From Oscarella lobularis (Eukaryota > Porifera > Homoscleromorpha > Homosclerophorida > Oscarellidae): 64,000 nt of DNA. Every line of letters begins with the position of its first letter. Position 1 is the first letter of the stretch. The stretch is taken from contig NC_089175.1 in the NCBI RefSeq assembly GCF_947507565.1, positions 4,515,733 to 4,579,732 on the forward strand. Direction: 5' to 3'. A program made the position numbers and the translations under genes. The notes beneath the pieces were generated by a model. It did no database searches. It worked only from the letters and a program-made list of their open reading frames with translations, and was not told the DNA's origin. Positions 33,020 to 44,600 of this stretch are shown piece by piece.

Positions 33020-33440
33020 TAGATCTTGACAACGCTCTAATCTTTCATTCACTGGACCTCGACGAAGGTACAGTACGCTTACGATGAATTTTTCGGAGAC
33101 GGTAAACGTATCGACGTTGGCAACGAGCGAGATTAGGCTACAGTTTGAATAATCCCATCGTGACTACAGAGTAGCATTGACTTGAAATGTTCCTGCCAAT
33201 TGACTCTGATAACTGATTTTATATAGACAAAACTGGTATTCAATTGGAAGATAATCTCCGCAGTGTCTATCGGATTATACTTACTTGAGTCATCAATTGT
33301 CATGTAGACCCAAGCGTAGGTGAGTGATCACATGGCAATTGTGATACCCCTACTAGTAGTACCAATGGCCATAAGGGCTGCGCTATATAATGGAATTGGA
33401 GGCATTTATTGATTAGTTCAGGCAGCTTGAGTAGGTACCC
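33020..33440 (-). pseudogene. T-family relic (T1-like)
   Basis: Several blocks align to 37260-37600 of gene T1 in the same order: GGTATTCAATTGGAAGAT-ATC, ATCGGATTATACTTACT, GTCATGTAGAC, GCAATTGTGATACC, and CAGGCAGCTTGAGTAGGTAC. An unrelated stretch of about 90 bp interrupts it around 33120-33205, and the frames are broken. It lies just downstream of SLC37 copy 5, whereas intact T1 lies upstream of that gene, suggesting an old tandem SLC37/T unit. Confidence 0.8.
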
Positions 33441-33539
33441 ACGCAAAATTGAACAGAAAGAATAAAAAGAGTAAAAAATGATTACCGGTAGAGCAATACA
33501 TCTGTAAAAATGAGGGTACTCGGGCGTAGCCCAATTGTT

Positions 33540-36500
33540 TCAGCATCTTTTGATCAATCTTCGTATGTCTCGCACTAGAATACGCGTAAGGAGCTAAAAA
33601 ATGCTGTAACTCTGCAGTCAAACCATGCATAATAAGACATTTACCAGTCCAGAAAGAGCCGAGGCCGCAATGAGCATATAAAAAACGTTCTTCCAACCAG
33701 TTTCCTGTAACAAAACAAATGCAATTGCATTCTATGCAAAGATACTCTGTAAATCTTTCTTACGCTATCAGATCCAGCGACCCAGCCGGTAAGAAATGGG
33801 CCCACAGCAGCACCTATAGATCCATTGGTAAACCAGTCAGTACCATATTTGATAAGCGCTTGCCTATTGATCCCGTGCCGTCTATTATAGCCGCTACCAT
33901 TGCCTTGGCTTTCTCGTTGCCTTCAAGTGATTTATGAGTACCCTAAAGTTTTTGAAATGGTTAATTAATCACTGTAAATTATTATTTTAATACCAAATCG
34001 GCGGAAACGGCTGTCGTTACGAGAGCGTAAGGCCCATTGAGAAAGAATCCACAAATCGAAGATAACACTGTATACAACAGTAGATTAAAACAAAACAATT
34101 ACATAATAGTTTGACTTTTTTGATGTACCAATAGTCATTTTTTCAGATTCGCCACCGTAGAGCTCGTAAAAGAACAACTAAAAGCCAACATAATGAAACT
34201 AAAAGCTGGCAACTGAAAAATTGATTTCTTATCACCGCTGGTATTGACAAAACTGTCATAAGGACGCATGCAATGCCGCGCAATTTTAGTCTATCAGACA
34301 AGTATCCGATAGCAATTGACCCAACGATTCCACCAATATCGAAAAACGTTGAGAAGTAAGCCGCCATCGTTTTGCTCACAGGGTTACCGGCACTGTCTTC
34401 TGCGTCGGGACATGAAGTTAGAGAACAATCATAGGAACACATGTTTCTCTACTTAGCGTGCTGTGTATGTAAAAGGGAAGCCAGTAGAGAAACGTGTAGG
34501 CGACGAGTTTGGCAAAGAAAAGGGAGACGGAGTACTCTACGACCCCCTTCAAAGTTTTGCAATTAGATATACAATACATATGTAGCGTGGCATTTTACCG
34601 GAATTCTAAGGGCTTTGCATAATCCAACGGCTCTGGAAGACTGCGCAATAAGAAATAAAGAATTATTTTATTACCAATAATCTGCGACTGGCCTGAGACC
34701 CTGTACTTGTGAAGGAGACACCGGAGGAGATTGACGCCCTTTCAGCGTTTATTAACGGATTTGTATCGCCAGAAAAATCCTAAAATAAATTGCATGATGC
34801 GTAAGAAATTAAATTGGCGTACACTGTACATGATGATGATGATTAGGAGGCAGTGCGTCAACTTCACTTGGGTCTGATGTTACGTTTCTTTATTAGTAAC
34901 CAATAATGATGACCGTTTATGTAAACCTACCTGTAGGGAGAAACAAAGCAGCCAAGATACCTAACGAGCCAATGATTAGTCCAGGGACAATAAATGACCA
35001 TTGCCTATAGCAAACATTGAGTAGCAAGCATTGCATTCTTGCTCACTACTGGTACCAATAGAAGTGAACAAAATATCCGGCTATAAGAGATCCAAGAATA
35101 TTTCCAACAGACGTGTGAGAATTCCATATGCCCATAATAAGACCCCGACTGAAAAACGATAAATGTTTTGATAGTAATTTAATTCAATTGCACATACTTT
35201 CCCCTTCCAAACCAATTAGCCATTATGGCTACAACACTTGGCCATCCAGTAGACTATAATTTTACCAAAATATACCGAATTAATTAATTAATTAATAGTT
35301 ATATTTTGAACCTGAAACATTCCGCCCAATACTTGCACGACAACGAAGTATGCCAATACGTGGATATTCAAAAAGTGAGCAAAACCAAGTGCAGCAGTAA
35401 ATAATCCAGATCCTAATTAATTAATTACCACCTTATCTAGTATCTACGTGAGAAAGTACTTTTCCATAAACATACCAAGCATTCCAATCATCAGAAAGTA
35501 ACGAAGATTCATTCTGTCGCCTAGATGACCACTAGATCATCATTACACTATTACTAGAGAATGATGGCCCGGTGTTCACCGTGTTGCCATCATTCAGAGC
35601 CTCCCACCGCTACGGTACGCGAGTGCATTACATAGTGTGACGTCATAAATTTTATTTTGCCACATATTCACGTAGTCATCACTGCCCTTAGCCCCTACAG
35701 CTCAGTCCTACCTACATTTCGCATAATTGCCATGTTTTTCTAATTAGGCGCTTTTCTGACGTACATTGTATTGTATTTCATAATTTGCTCTGTATTTGAA
35801 GACATATGCATATGTACGGGTCATATTTCTGTTACCCGTACACACATACATACCCACGTACCAACTGTACATGAGCGGATACTTTTGATTGTGACGTCAG
35901 AGCGTGACAATCAAAACTCTAGTTTCGGTTTCCCAGCGCATTGACAAAACGAAAAATAGCACAGATCAATTTGAAACATGGGTTTCTAAGCATATTTTCC
36001 GTTTATGAAAGAAAAAACGCTTTATTCGCGCCGTAAATCGCCTTTTTCGGGTCACCGTTTTGGGCCCCATGTCGCGCATGCGCTGTACGAAAAAACGGGT
36101 TTTTAAGCGACGTCACAATACGGAGCGTGACGAACAGACATACATACATACATACATACATACGGACATACACTTCCGGCCCTAAGATCACGTTTGAAAG
36201 AGCCTCCCTCCGTCGTTATACGGGTTCCACCCGTACAACTGTGGTGGTCGGCTCCATTACGTGCATAGAGATGTGCTGCGAGTTCATACCTAAAGAACAT
36301 AGCGACGGCATAAGCAATCAGAAACGATGTATCGAGACTTCCAAGATACACCTTGGAATGGTCACCGTCTACAACGACGTCTCAAATCAATAAATCTACT
36401 TTTTCAAGTGAGGATACCGCCCTCTTACCAAACGGTTTCCAACCAGTGCAGTTCGTTCCGTAGGAGCTATTGTCGGTTGAATTTTGATTGCAGCTCCATG

Positions 36501-36965
36501 CATTCTAAAAATTCGAATCCAATTATTATGCAGCAACGGAACGCAAGTCTCGGGTCACCTTGACAACGCTAATGGCCTTTCGCGAGAGGTGATACGATGC
36601 GTAGATGAAAAACGTAAAAACGAGAATGAAACCGCGATACCTAAATCGGCATGAAGAACGCAAAACGTCACGCTATCCGGGTAGGAAGAAAAATCGAAGC
36701 ACGCTACAGTACTCCCCAAGAATTCACGTCGAAACACGCGCTAATAAGCGCTCTCGGTTAAAAATCGAAAAGCACGTGCAGTTAGTCGCGTTCGCGCTAT
36801 TTTGAGATGTCGTTCGCGTCGTTATGAGTCGGTGCGAGGTGAGTAAACCCGTTCTGCGTGCGAACGCCGCGTTTCTCTTGTTTTTCCTTACAGTCGGCTC
36901 TTCTTCTTGACGTCGTCCGTAACGGGGGGGAGGCAGCGAATTCCCAAAGGCGGTTTCGGCTCCAT
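33540..36965 (-). CDS. SLC37-type sugar-phosphate antiporter, copy 5
   Basis: Exon 1 is 36965-36892 (MEPKPPLGIRCLPPVT...), with the same GTAAGG donor and phase 2 as copies 2 and 4. The family landmarks follow, including the SYHLSR/FTFFIYA exon, a YLGSLDTSFLIAYA exon, FFAKLVAYTFLYW, STFFDIGGIVGSIAIGYLSD, GNEKAKAMVAAI before IDGTGSIG, and GWKNVFYMLIAASALSGL. The last exon gives LLTRILVRDIRRLIKRC with TGA at 33540-33542, two residues shorter in effect than copies 2 and 4. A 701-bp insertion with a 5-bp target duplication enlarges one intron. Coding sequence flanking it looks intact. Predicted role: ER or endomembrane sugar-phosphate/phosphate antiport, by family. Confidence 0.85.
35555..36255. 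mobile_element. 701-bp intronic insertion of unknown class
   Basis: Copies 2 and 4 have a short intron here, while copy 5 has 701 extra bases bounded by ATTAC on both sides (35550-35554 and 36256-36260), a likely 5-bp target-site duplication. No terminal inverted repeat is obvious. Near its ends the insert carries a 14-bp direct repeat with one mismatch (AGAGCCTCCCACCG at 35596-35609; AGAGCCTCCCTCCG at 36199-36212). It also has a (TACA)n tract. No transposase or reverse transcriptase is encoded, so it would be a non-autonomous element. Confidence 0.7.
36138..36172. repeat. (TACA)n microsatellite
   Basis: Eight or so tandem TACA units lie inside the 701-bp insertion in SLC37 copy 5. Short frames across it (YIHT on one strand, MYVC on the other) are artefacts of the repeat. 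Confidence 0.95.
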
Positions 36966-37193
36966 AACGACGTCTAGTTCGTCTTCCATGAGCAGTGCGA
37001 TCGTCGCTTTCGTGGCACGTGCGAAGACATACGGGAATTCACGACCTGGGGGAACCCCGCCACGGCGCTTCCTTTCGAAGAGGAACTCCACAGACGCAAA
37101 TTCATTGATAAAGTATAATCACTGGTGAAAGAAAAAGAAGAAAAGAATCTATCTTTTCAAAGAAACATGTCAACAAGTTTTTCAAAGATGTAC

Positions 37194-38240
37194 TCAAATT
37201 CTACGTAATGTGAAGTCATTTCTGGATAAGCTCGCCGGATGAGCCATTGTAATTCTTGTGCCACCCGCTATTTTAACAACGCTCCGATCTTTCATCCAAT
37301 ACAGAATAGCGTTGGCAAGAACATTGCCTGGAGATTGACTCTGACCTTCATACAGACGAAACAGGTATTCAATTGGAAGATGATCGCCGCAATGAAATTG
37401 CTTGAAATCGATCGGATTATACTTACTCGGGTCGTCAATGGTCATGTAGACGCAAGGATAGGTGACCGATCGCACAGCAATCGTGATACCTTTACCAATA
37501 CTAGAACTCGTGGAGGCTGTATCGAAAAAGGCTTCAATTTGGAATAGGCTGTCATGTATCGACGCGTTCAGGTAGCTCGAGTAGGTACCCGAGCGAAATC
37601 GAACTCCCAGGAGCACGTTGCCTGTCATCAACACGACGGGCGTGGCGCCCGTCGCAGGATACAATCCGCGCGCGTTAGGAGACAAAGGCACGGCATTGCG
37701 ACCCTTCGGAGTCGGAGTCGGAGACAAAGGGACGGCGTTCGCCGCTCGTCGATCGGTCATCGACTGGAACTCGTGAAACTCCCACCCGACGGCGCCGTCG
37801 TCGACGTCGTTCCTCCACGCGCTCGTCGCGCTCTTCTTCCAGCTGTACATACGGTAACCGTTTTTGTCTCCCTTGTGCGGCGTTTTGACGGCGATGGTCA
37901 CGTCGTACGAAGCCGAACTGAACCACTTCGAATAGCGAAACGTCGCGTTCGGATCCCCCTTGTTGGCGACGTAACGCGTCTTTTCGACGCTCGCTCGCAT
38001 CTTTTTGTACTTCGATAGCGTGAGATCGTGCACGTCGACGTCGCGCCCGTCGACGTAGGCAGTTCGCGCTGGAACGGAGTGGTGCGTACCCATTATAGAG
38101 GCTCTTCGATCGCGTTTGACGCGGCGTATGATGAGCCCAGTTTCCTCGATGGTTTTTGTACACTCTCCGTCTGGGGAAAGATCGGGGAAGTTAAGTTCTT
38201 GTGGTTTCCGCTTTACGCTATTTTTCGGTCGAGTAACCAT
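37194..38240 (-). CDS. T1: two-domain T-family protein
   Basis: A 348-residue single-exon frame starts at ATG 38240-38238. I do not recognise the family by name. The N-terminal module (about residues 60-150) has VDVHDLTLSKYKKMRAS, then FRYSKWFSSASYDVTIAVK, then YRMYSWKK. A Pro/Arg-rich linker repeats AVPLSP. The C-terminal module (about 200-335) has VLLGVRFRSGTY, FQIEAFFDTA, ITIAVRSVTYPCVYMTIDD, LPIEYLFRLYEG and LANAILYWMKD. Alternating short beta strands and S-V-x-x-P-x-x-Y-M-T resemble the third repeat of beta-trefoil cytokines (IL-1/FGF type). That comparison is inference from pattern only. There is no signal peptide or membrane segment. It lies 229 bp upstream of the first exon of SLC37 copy 5. 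Confidence 0.75.
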   Translation of the reverse strand: MVTRPKNSVKRKPQELNFPDLSPDGECTKTIEETGLIIRRVKRDRRASIMGTHHSVPARTAYVDGRDVDVHDLTLSKYKKMRASVEKTRYVANKGDPNATFRYSKWFSSASYDVTIAVKTPHKGDKNGYRMYSWKKSATSAWRNDVDDGAVGWEFHEFQSMTDRRAANAVPLSPTPTPKGRNAVPLSPNARGLYPATGATPVVLMTGNVLLGVRFRSGTYSSYLNASIHDSLFQIEAFFDTASTSSSIGKGITIAVRSVTYPCVYMTIDDPSKYNPIDFKQFHCGDHLPIEYLFRLYEGQSQSPGNVLANAILYWMKDRSVVKIAGGTRITMAHPASLSRNDFTLRRI

Positions 38241-38677
38241 GGCAAAATTTGATTATTCCTCGATTTTGAAAGTGAAAGTTTAAGTGCGACTCACCGCGTA
38301 ACCGCGGTGAGTTCCGGAAGTAAACCTTACCGCGGTTTCCGTGAGATTTCACGTTACCTTGGTGTCCGCACGCTTTTTCGTCCTAATCCATGAATTAATT
38401 AAAACATTCATCACATTGATCCTTGTATGATTCCAATCCTTCCCCTGGCTTCCTTGCACGTCCGTAGCAACGGTCTAAATATTTGCAATCGCGATGAAAT
38501 ATTCGTACGCCCTATATGCAATTAGTTTGCCAACCGGTAGCGAGTTCTGTTCTGGTTACAAATTGATTCAAACGGATTCGTCCGCGAAAAAAAGACGCCT
38601 AGCTTAGCTAACCACGCCGTACAGTTCTTTAGAATGTTATTGAGGTCTGCACTCGTTCGTGCTTCTTGACGGTTAGT
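38241..38677. other. Promoter of T1 and 3' flank of T2
   Basis: No gene is seen. A short inverted motif CACCGCGTAACCGCGGTGAG (about 38293-38312) lies about 55 bp upstream of the T1 start and could be a regulatory palindrome. The rest is unremarkable AT-rich sequence. Confidence 0.45.
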
Positions 38678-39826
38678 TCAAGTGGTCAATTCAATCTCGA
38701 AGTAAATTGTACTAGTAGCAGTGTATTTTAGCGGGATCACTTTATCGCCAATCTTCCTCCTAAATTGCCATATGTTTTCACCGTCCATCTTTTTCACATA
38801 AATCATATATTGATCGTCTGAGTGGCCGTTCGGCTTGGCGAATGCCATCAATTCGGGACGGTTCGATGTGTAACTCGTCATGCAAACGCCTTCTTCTTTG
38901 ATATACTCATCGCATACCGTTTCAATTCGAGTCGGCATACCTAAGTGGTGCTCTTGCGACTCGACGGCAATCATTTTGAACTTTCCTGCCGGATCGTATG
39001 TTTTGATTGAATAACCGGACCTGGAGTCACCACTGACCCGGAGACACGCGTCGTCGCAGTAGATTGTAACGTAACGATTAGATAAATCTTCATGTGAAAG
39101 TTCCGTTTGCCTAAAGTCCAGTCACACAATTATTAGAGTCTCTCAATATAAGTAAATTCCCTAGAGAGATTGCTGCAGCTTAGTTTCATTACGATAAATT
39201 ATAATCAACGTAAATTCCCATGCAATGCAGTCTAATCTCTTGTTATCTAATCTCTTGTTATATATGTGGCCACGTACCGATACATAGAGATTTTACTCCC
39301 TAGCGTGTTACATATATCTCAGAAATATTTTATCCCTGACTTACTCGACGAGGCTGTCACTCTCAACAAACTCCTCCGACTCAATGGCGGCCGTAAAGTC
39401 GCCGTGATCTTCGCGCTCGCACACGCCGACTCGAACGTGGTAGATCTTTCTCGCGAATTGCTCCTCGCCGCTCCTTTTCCGACAGCTGACGATCACGAAG
39501 CGTTCCCATCGTCGCGCGACGGCCGTGCAGTACGAATACGCGCCAAAATCCAGCTCGTAGAGTAGGCCCCAGATCGCCGATCGCGTCTCGAAGCGAAACG
39601 GTTTGTCGCGTCGATCCGATCGCTCGTGCTCGCGCATCGCCTTGCGCATTCGTATGTAGAGCAGCCAGCCGATTTCGTAGCGATCGACCTCGCCGTCGCT
39701 TGTGCGAGTCCACTGGGGTAGGAGCAGTTGACCGAGAGTTCGTCCGCGGCGCCTGAGACGCCTTCTAACGAAACGGAGTAGTAGTTGTCCTCCGATGTAT
39801 GCAGGCAGATCTATTTGGTAAGACAT
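38678..39826 (-). CDS. T2: spliced T-family protein
   Basis: Two exons, 39826-39345 and 39110-38678, are separated by a 234-bp GT-AG intron in phase 2 and encode 304 residues. The start is the ATG at 39826 (MSYQIDLPAYIGG). The N-terminal module matches T3 closely (VDRYEIGWLLYIRMRKAMRE, FRFETRS, YELDFGAYSYCTAVARRWER). The C-terminal module (YVTIYCDDACLRVSG, FKMIAVESQEHHLGMPT, YMIYVKKMDG) keeps the many-stranded pattern but has lost the SxxYPxxFLTI motif of T1 and T4-T7. Position of the intron between the two modules supports them being separate domains. No signal peptide is present. Function unknown. Confidence 0.75.
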
Positions 39827-39957
39827 TCTTTTCTACGCAAGGAGGATCTCGTGCTGTAGAACGTGATCGTGATTGTTTGCATCACAGCTTGGAAACAATG
39901 AAAAGTCTCGTGGCTAAAGCAAGATACAGTGCATTTATTGATCTACCAAAAACACAA

Positions 39958-41118
39958 TTACAGTTTCAAATATTCAGCCGTGTCCTTAGCACCCACTCCC
40001 CCCACTACGACCAAACGATCGTCTTTCGTTGTACATGCCCCATGGCCGTTTCGTATGCGATTCATTGACGGCAAGGGAAGCCATTCCCCAGACAATTCAT
40101 CGTACATTTCAATGCCGCTGTTCTTCCATCCGCCTGTTGCCACAAGTTTTCCGTTCCACGACGACAATTGACACCATTCCTTCGTGGCTGGCTTGACATC
40201 AATCCACTTTTCTTTATTCATCAAAAGACATTCGAACGAATTGCCGGCTCCAAACCCTCCTCCGACAAACATTTTATCATCGATCACAGCCAACGAGCAG
40301 TCCCACCGCTCCTTCTTCATTTCTTTTATTGGTTTCCATTCTCTTCTATGAACATCAAAGCAGCTTACTTTATCACTCCCCAACCACCCTCCCACTAGAT
40401 AAATTTTTCCGTCGTGTCCAATAGCCGATCTTCTATCGATTTGAAGTTGTTCTGGTATTTCGGTTAGTAATTCCAAATCTCTTTTTTCACTCTTCCATTC
40501 ATAAATATTCTTACTTCCCCAGTCCATCACGTATCCTTTGCCTTCAGATTCAAAGACATTCCATATGACGACACGCGTGTCAGTCTTTTCGTCCCACTCC
40601 CCGTCCTTCAATCTGTACATTGTATTCCCGTAGCCAACATGTACAGTATCATCCCATTGATTTCGGCCACGCGTCCAAATGGCGAACAACCAATGGGCAT
40701 GTTTGGTGTGATGATTTTCCAGTTCAGATTACCTCCATCCCATCTCCCAATCTAAAATAAGTAAATGTATCCAATTCTCTTCTTATATTTATTTCAAGTC
40801 AAAAAGCAACCTTATTTCTCAACCCGACAACAGAGAAAGATGTCCTTCCAATTTTTTAATTTTATTATTTAGTAATTGTTCGATTTTCTTTTCTGCAGAA
40901 GAAAGTATTTATTTATTCACCCCAAGCACTGCCGTCCGTATACTGTAGTACGTTTGTTGAGCTCCAAAAACTGTGATCCTGACGTTCTGTATTTTGCAAA
41001 AGGGTGACGAACTCGTCAAACGGCGAGAAGTTAATCTACAACGGACATGGGGTCGAACATCTCATTCGATGATTGACGGAAGATTGTTAAACACGCGCTC
41101 TCTCCATCGCTTGTCCAT
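39958..41118 (-). pseudogene. CARD-kelch gene D, decayed
   Basis: The kelch exon (from an acceptor near 40735 to 39958) is nearly complete: IYLVGGWLGSD, MFVGGGFGAGN, LVATGGWKNS, LVVVGGVGAKD. It needs a one-base correction at about 40640-40656, where GRVAEING and VGYGNTMYRL are in different frames beside GGG. The linker exon (about 40893-40820) has KKIEQLLNNKIKKLEG and a further one-base break after LLSG. The CARD exon starts MDKRWRERVFNNLPSIIE and then hits TGA. Compared with the CARD at 46997 it has lost about 125 bp of its core. The kelch part may survive as expressed RNA, but an intact CARD-kelch protein cannot be made. Confidence 0.75.
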
Positions 41119-41684
41119 TCTCTCAGGCTGGCGACGAGACAGCTTTTTAACTAAGATCCGTAACTTCTTTTTTAGTTTCAACGAAAAACGTCCTTTAATT
41201 AAGTTAGGCGGCGATAAAACTAACACAGCTGTGTCTTCTAAGCGAACACGTTTTACCGCTGAAAATTTCATAAATTCCTACAAGAACAAATATAAGAATG
41301 GAATGGAATGTTGTGTACATTTAGAACCTTTTCCATTAGAACAAGCAATCTGAGGTTTTAGCTCCTGGACTTTCTCTTTCAAACTCTCCCCACCCCGTCT
41401 AATATGTATGCTCGTATATACAGAGCTGCCAGCCGGCCAGCCAGCCGGCCGTACGTCGCTCTTACGTGCAACTTTATGTCAGTCCAGTCCGCTTCACTTA
41501 GTACGCCTGCCAAGACGAACATTTCATGATTTGGTTCGCCACCAAAGGAAGATCTCGTGCCATACTATATAGAAAGGTCTCTCGTGACTTGTTTACGCAC
41601 AAACGCGTACACAACAGCCGGGCCCTATCTTCTTCGCTCCGGATCTTCATTAGGTCGTTGGTGGTGCGGCACTGCTCGATCGAG
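41119..41684. other. Divergent promoter region, CARD D / ZSWIM-like F
   Basis: The stretch separates the CARD D start (minus) from the ZSWIM-like start (plus). The equivalent gap in the duplicated unit (46998-47169) is only 172 bp, so about 390 bp have been gained here or lost there. It contains a CCAGCCGGCCAGCCAGCCGG low-complexity run near 41431-41450. Short frames on both strands have no recognisable domain. Confidence 0.5.
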
Positions 41685-44600
41685 ATGTATTTCGACGACG
41701 ATGATGATCAATTCTACGTGGAGGACTCCGAGGATGGCTGCGACCCCTACGATGGCGACTGGTACGACAACGGCTACGTCGACGACAACGACGACAACTT
41801 CTACGCCGACAACAACGACAGCGACAGCGACAGCTGGTTCTTTGGAGACCGTGCCGCGTCCGAAGAATCGTCTGAGAGTGAGGCAACTGAATCATCGCTA
41901 TCGACGCTTTACGATGCTGCACTCAACGTAACCGCGCGCATGCTGCCTTTCGAATCAGTAGAAATCTTCAGCAATAACGTCAAAAGAGTTCCAGAGGACG
42001 TCCAGTTATCCATCGTGAAGGCCGCTTTTCCCCGAAAGAAAGCTATTATTAGTCAATACGCCCACCTGTCCAGGAAATCGCCCAGTGTTGTCAGAGATTA
42101 TTGTTCGAGGCAGTCAAGATGGACAGTGAAGGAAGGCAAGCAAATAGGTACGATTTCGCGAGTCACGCTCTCATCCTGTCATCTTGCGCACGTGCACTCT
42201 CTACTTCTCCCACCAGGCCCATTGTTTCTATTAACGCTATGCGTGTTGTTTGTAGGCTTTGTGTTAGTTGCCGATGTTGCTAAGAGCACTGACGACGATT
42301 ATACTCCGGCTGCAGCTTCGGTAGCAATAAATTTTGATCGCCGCAAAATCACATCTGCATCATGTTCAAAGCACAGTAATAGAAATTGGTGCCGTCACAT
42401 TGTGCAAGCCATATATCATCGCATTGAATGTCCATCGGACTTTAGATACCGTCTTCCAATATCTCACTCCATCCAACAGCTTAGTGCATTTCAGCAGACG
42501 CAGTTTCTCTGTAGACTCTTGAGTAGCTACCAGCCCCACTGTTTGGGCCTCGCTCAAACGGTTTTAGATGAATTTTTGGAAACAAAAGAAAATTTGCCAG
42601 AAGCGCAAGGATGTGTTGATTCAACGGCTGGAGGAGCTATTGGCGATAAGCCAGAGTGGTCTCTTCCGCGAATTACAGCAGACGGAACGCCTGACATAGT
42701 AGGCAGGTGTTTTGCACGTACGCCAATTAAATCATGGCAAGGCTTAATTAAAGAAGTAAAGGAATTTTTATCTGGTAAATCAGGTAGGTAACTAGCTAAT
42801 GATGTCACAAATGATTGACGCGGTGGTTTTACAGATAAACGCTCGTCTGACAGACGCAATTACTTTTTCCGCTTCCTTACCGCCATAAAAAAAGTTCTTC
42901 GCAAGAAAGATGACGAAGCGTTGTCTTTGCTTTCAAAAGTTACCAACATGTGGTTGGCTTGTTTAGAAGAAAAGTTGTCTAAAATGGCACTTAACAGTTG
43001 TAACAAGCATGGTGCTCTAACTTCGGCTGTGGACGATAAAGCAAAGCGAAATCCTTTTTGTCCTTGTCCTTTATGGGCTGTCGATCTGCAGGGGTCGAAT
43101 AGCACGTTTTCTTCTTTTTTTGACGACAGAAACAGTGAAATACTTTCGTCTGGTCTGAGGCAAGCTGTTCCAATTGAATGCTAAACTCCTTTAATTAAAT
43201 TTATTTTTGTAACTAGTTTGCAAACGTTTCCGGACGAGTTGATGACATGTCACCAGTTGGCTGCACTGTGTCCAAACTTTTCTTTGTTTCAAAGGGAGGT
43301 TTTCAGTCAAAACACTGAAGAATGGATGGTGCGGCTTAATGCAGTGGTCAAACGTGGACTAGAGCTTACAAACCGTTTCCAAGGAGAGCTTTCTTGTGAA
43401 GAAAAATTAGCCAATAGAAGACTGTGGCGAGGCTTTTATAAGTGGAACGGATTTTCTCACACGGGCTCTCTGTTCAGCAGCGGCGTCGCTGAAGTTTTGT
43501 GCAAGTTTGTACAGAAGCCTTTACCTGCTGCGGTGTCATTAACAGAAACAATGGTTTCCTTTCTTCGGCACGGAGAGGTCAAATGTTTTCTGAGTGAATC
43601 CTTCTTGAAAACAATTTGCGTGATATGCAATGCTCTAATGCATTTCAACTTCGCCGGTCATAGCAAGCTTTTGGTTGAAAGTGCTGCAGTAGGTTACCTT
43701 CTAGCGGTAGGTACTGACCTTAGAACCGGTACGGATGCGGCTACAAGTGTTAGCCAAGACCTGCTAGAAGTGCTGCGTAAACTGTGCGGTTTAGAAACCG
43801 CTATCCTGTGGCCTTCTCCTAGCGGTGACCTTGTAACGCCTTTGCTGTTATTATGGAAGATCATTACAAAGCTGGACGCTGACGTGTGGAAAGATACATC
43901 TCTTAGACTGTCTAAAAAGCGAGAAGACACTGCTATGTCTTGGATTGTTGCTTTTGCTTTGAAGTGTCTAGCTCAAAGCCCAGAAACGATTTTCGATACC
44001 GAGGTAGACTATTTCAACGACGTAAGTTTCAATTGCGCGCATAGAGATCTCAAAATAAGAAGGTTTGTCTATAGGTTGGACAAATGTTGGCTCAGCACGC
44101 TGTTATTTCTGATGTCATCAGTCACGCTCAAGAGACTGAAGCGCTTGTTCTAGCAGAGTGGCTTCTTGAGAGTTTTCATGATCAGTCGCTAAGCTCGTCT
44201 AACTCTCTGGTCTTCTTAACAATTTCTCTGCTTGAGTCACAAGCTAAGATGTCGGAAGAGCAGAGCTTATCACTAGTTCTGCATGTCGCGTGTGGCTGGC
44301 TTCAAAATCGAAGTTGGCACCTTCGCAATTTCGTAGAAATAGCTATCGCCGATAATACTGTTTGTTACAGCTCGCTTAGAAATCTGTACGAATTTTTCAG
44401 CACTCTGAGATTTGTTCTACCGCGTTGCTGGTCAGATTACGACGCTGTAGTTCAAGCGGTTATATTGCCGTTTCAACAGTGTTTTTCACTGATTGACACA
44501 TCTTTGGATCTACTTCCAGACTCTGCTGTTGCCAGAGAAGCAATTTCCTACATTTTCAACTGTGCGTACGAGACTTTGACTACGGCAGCTGGGATTTCAA

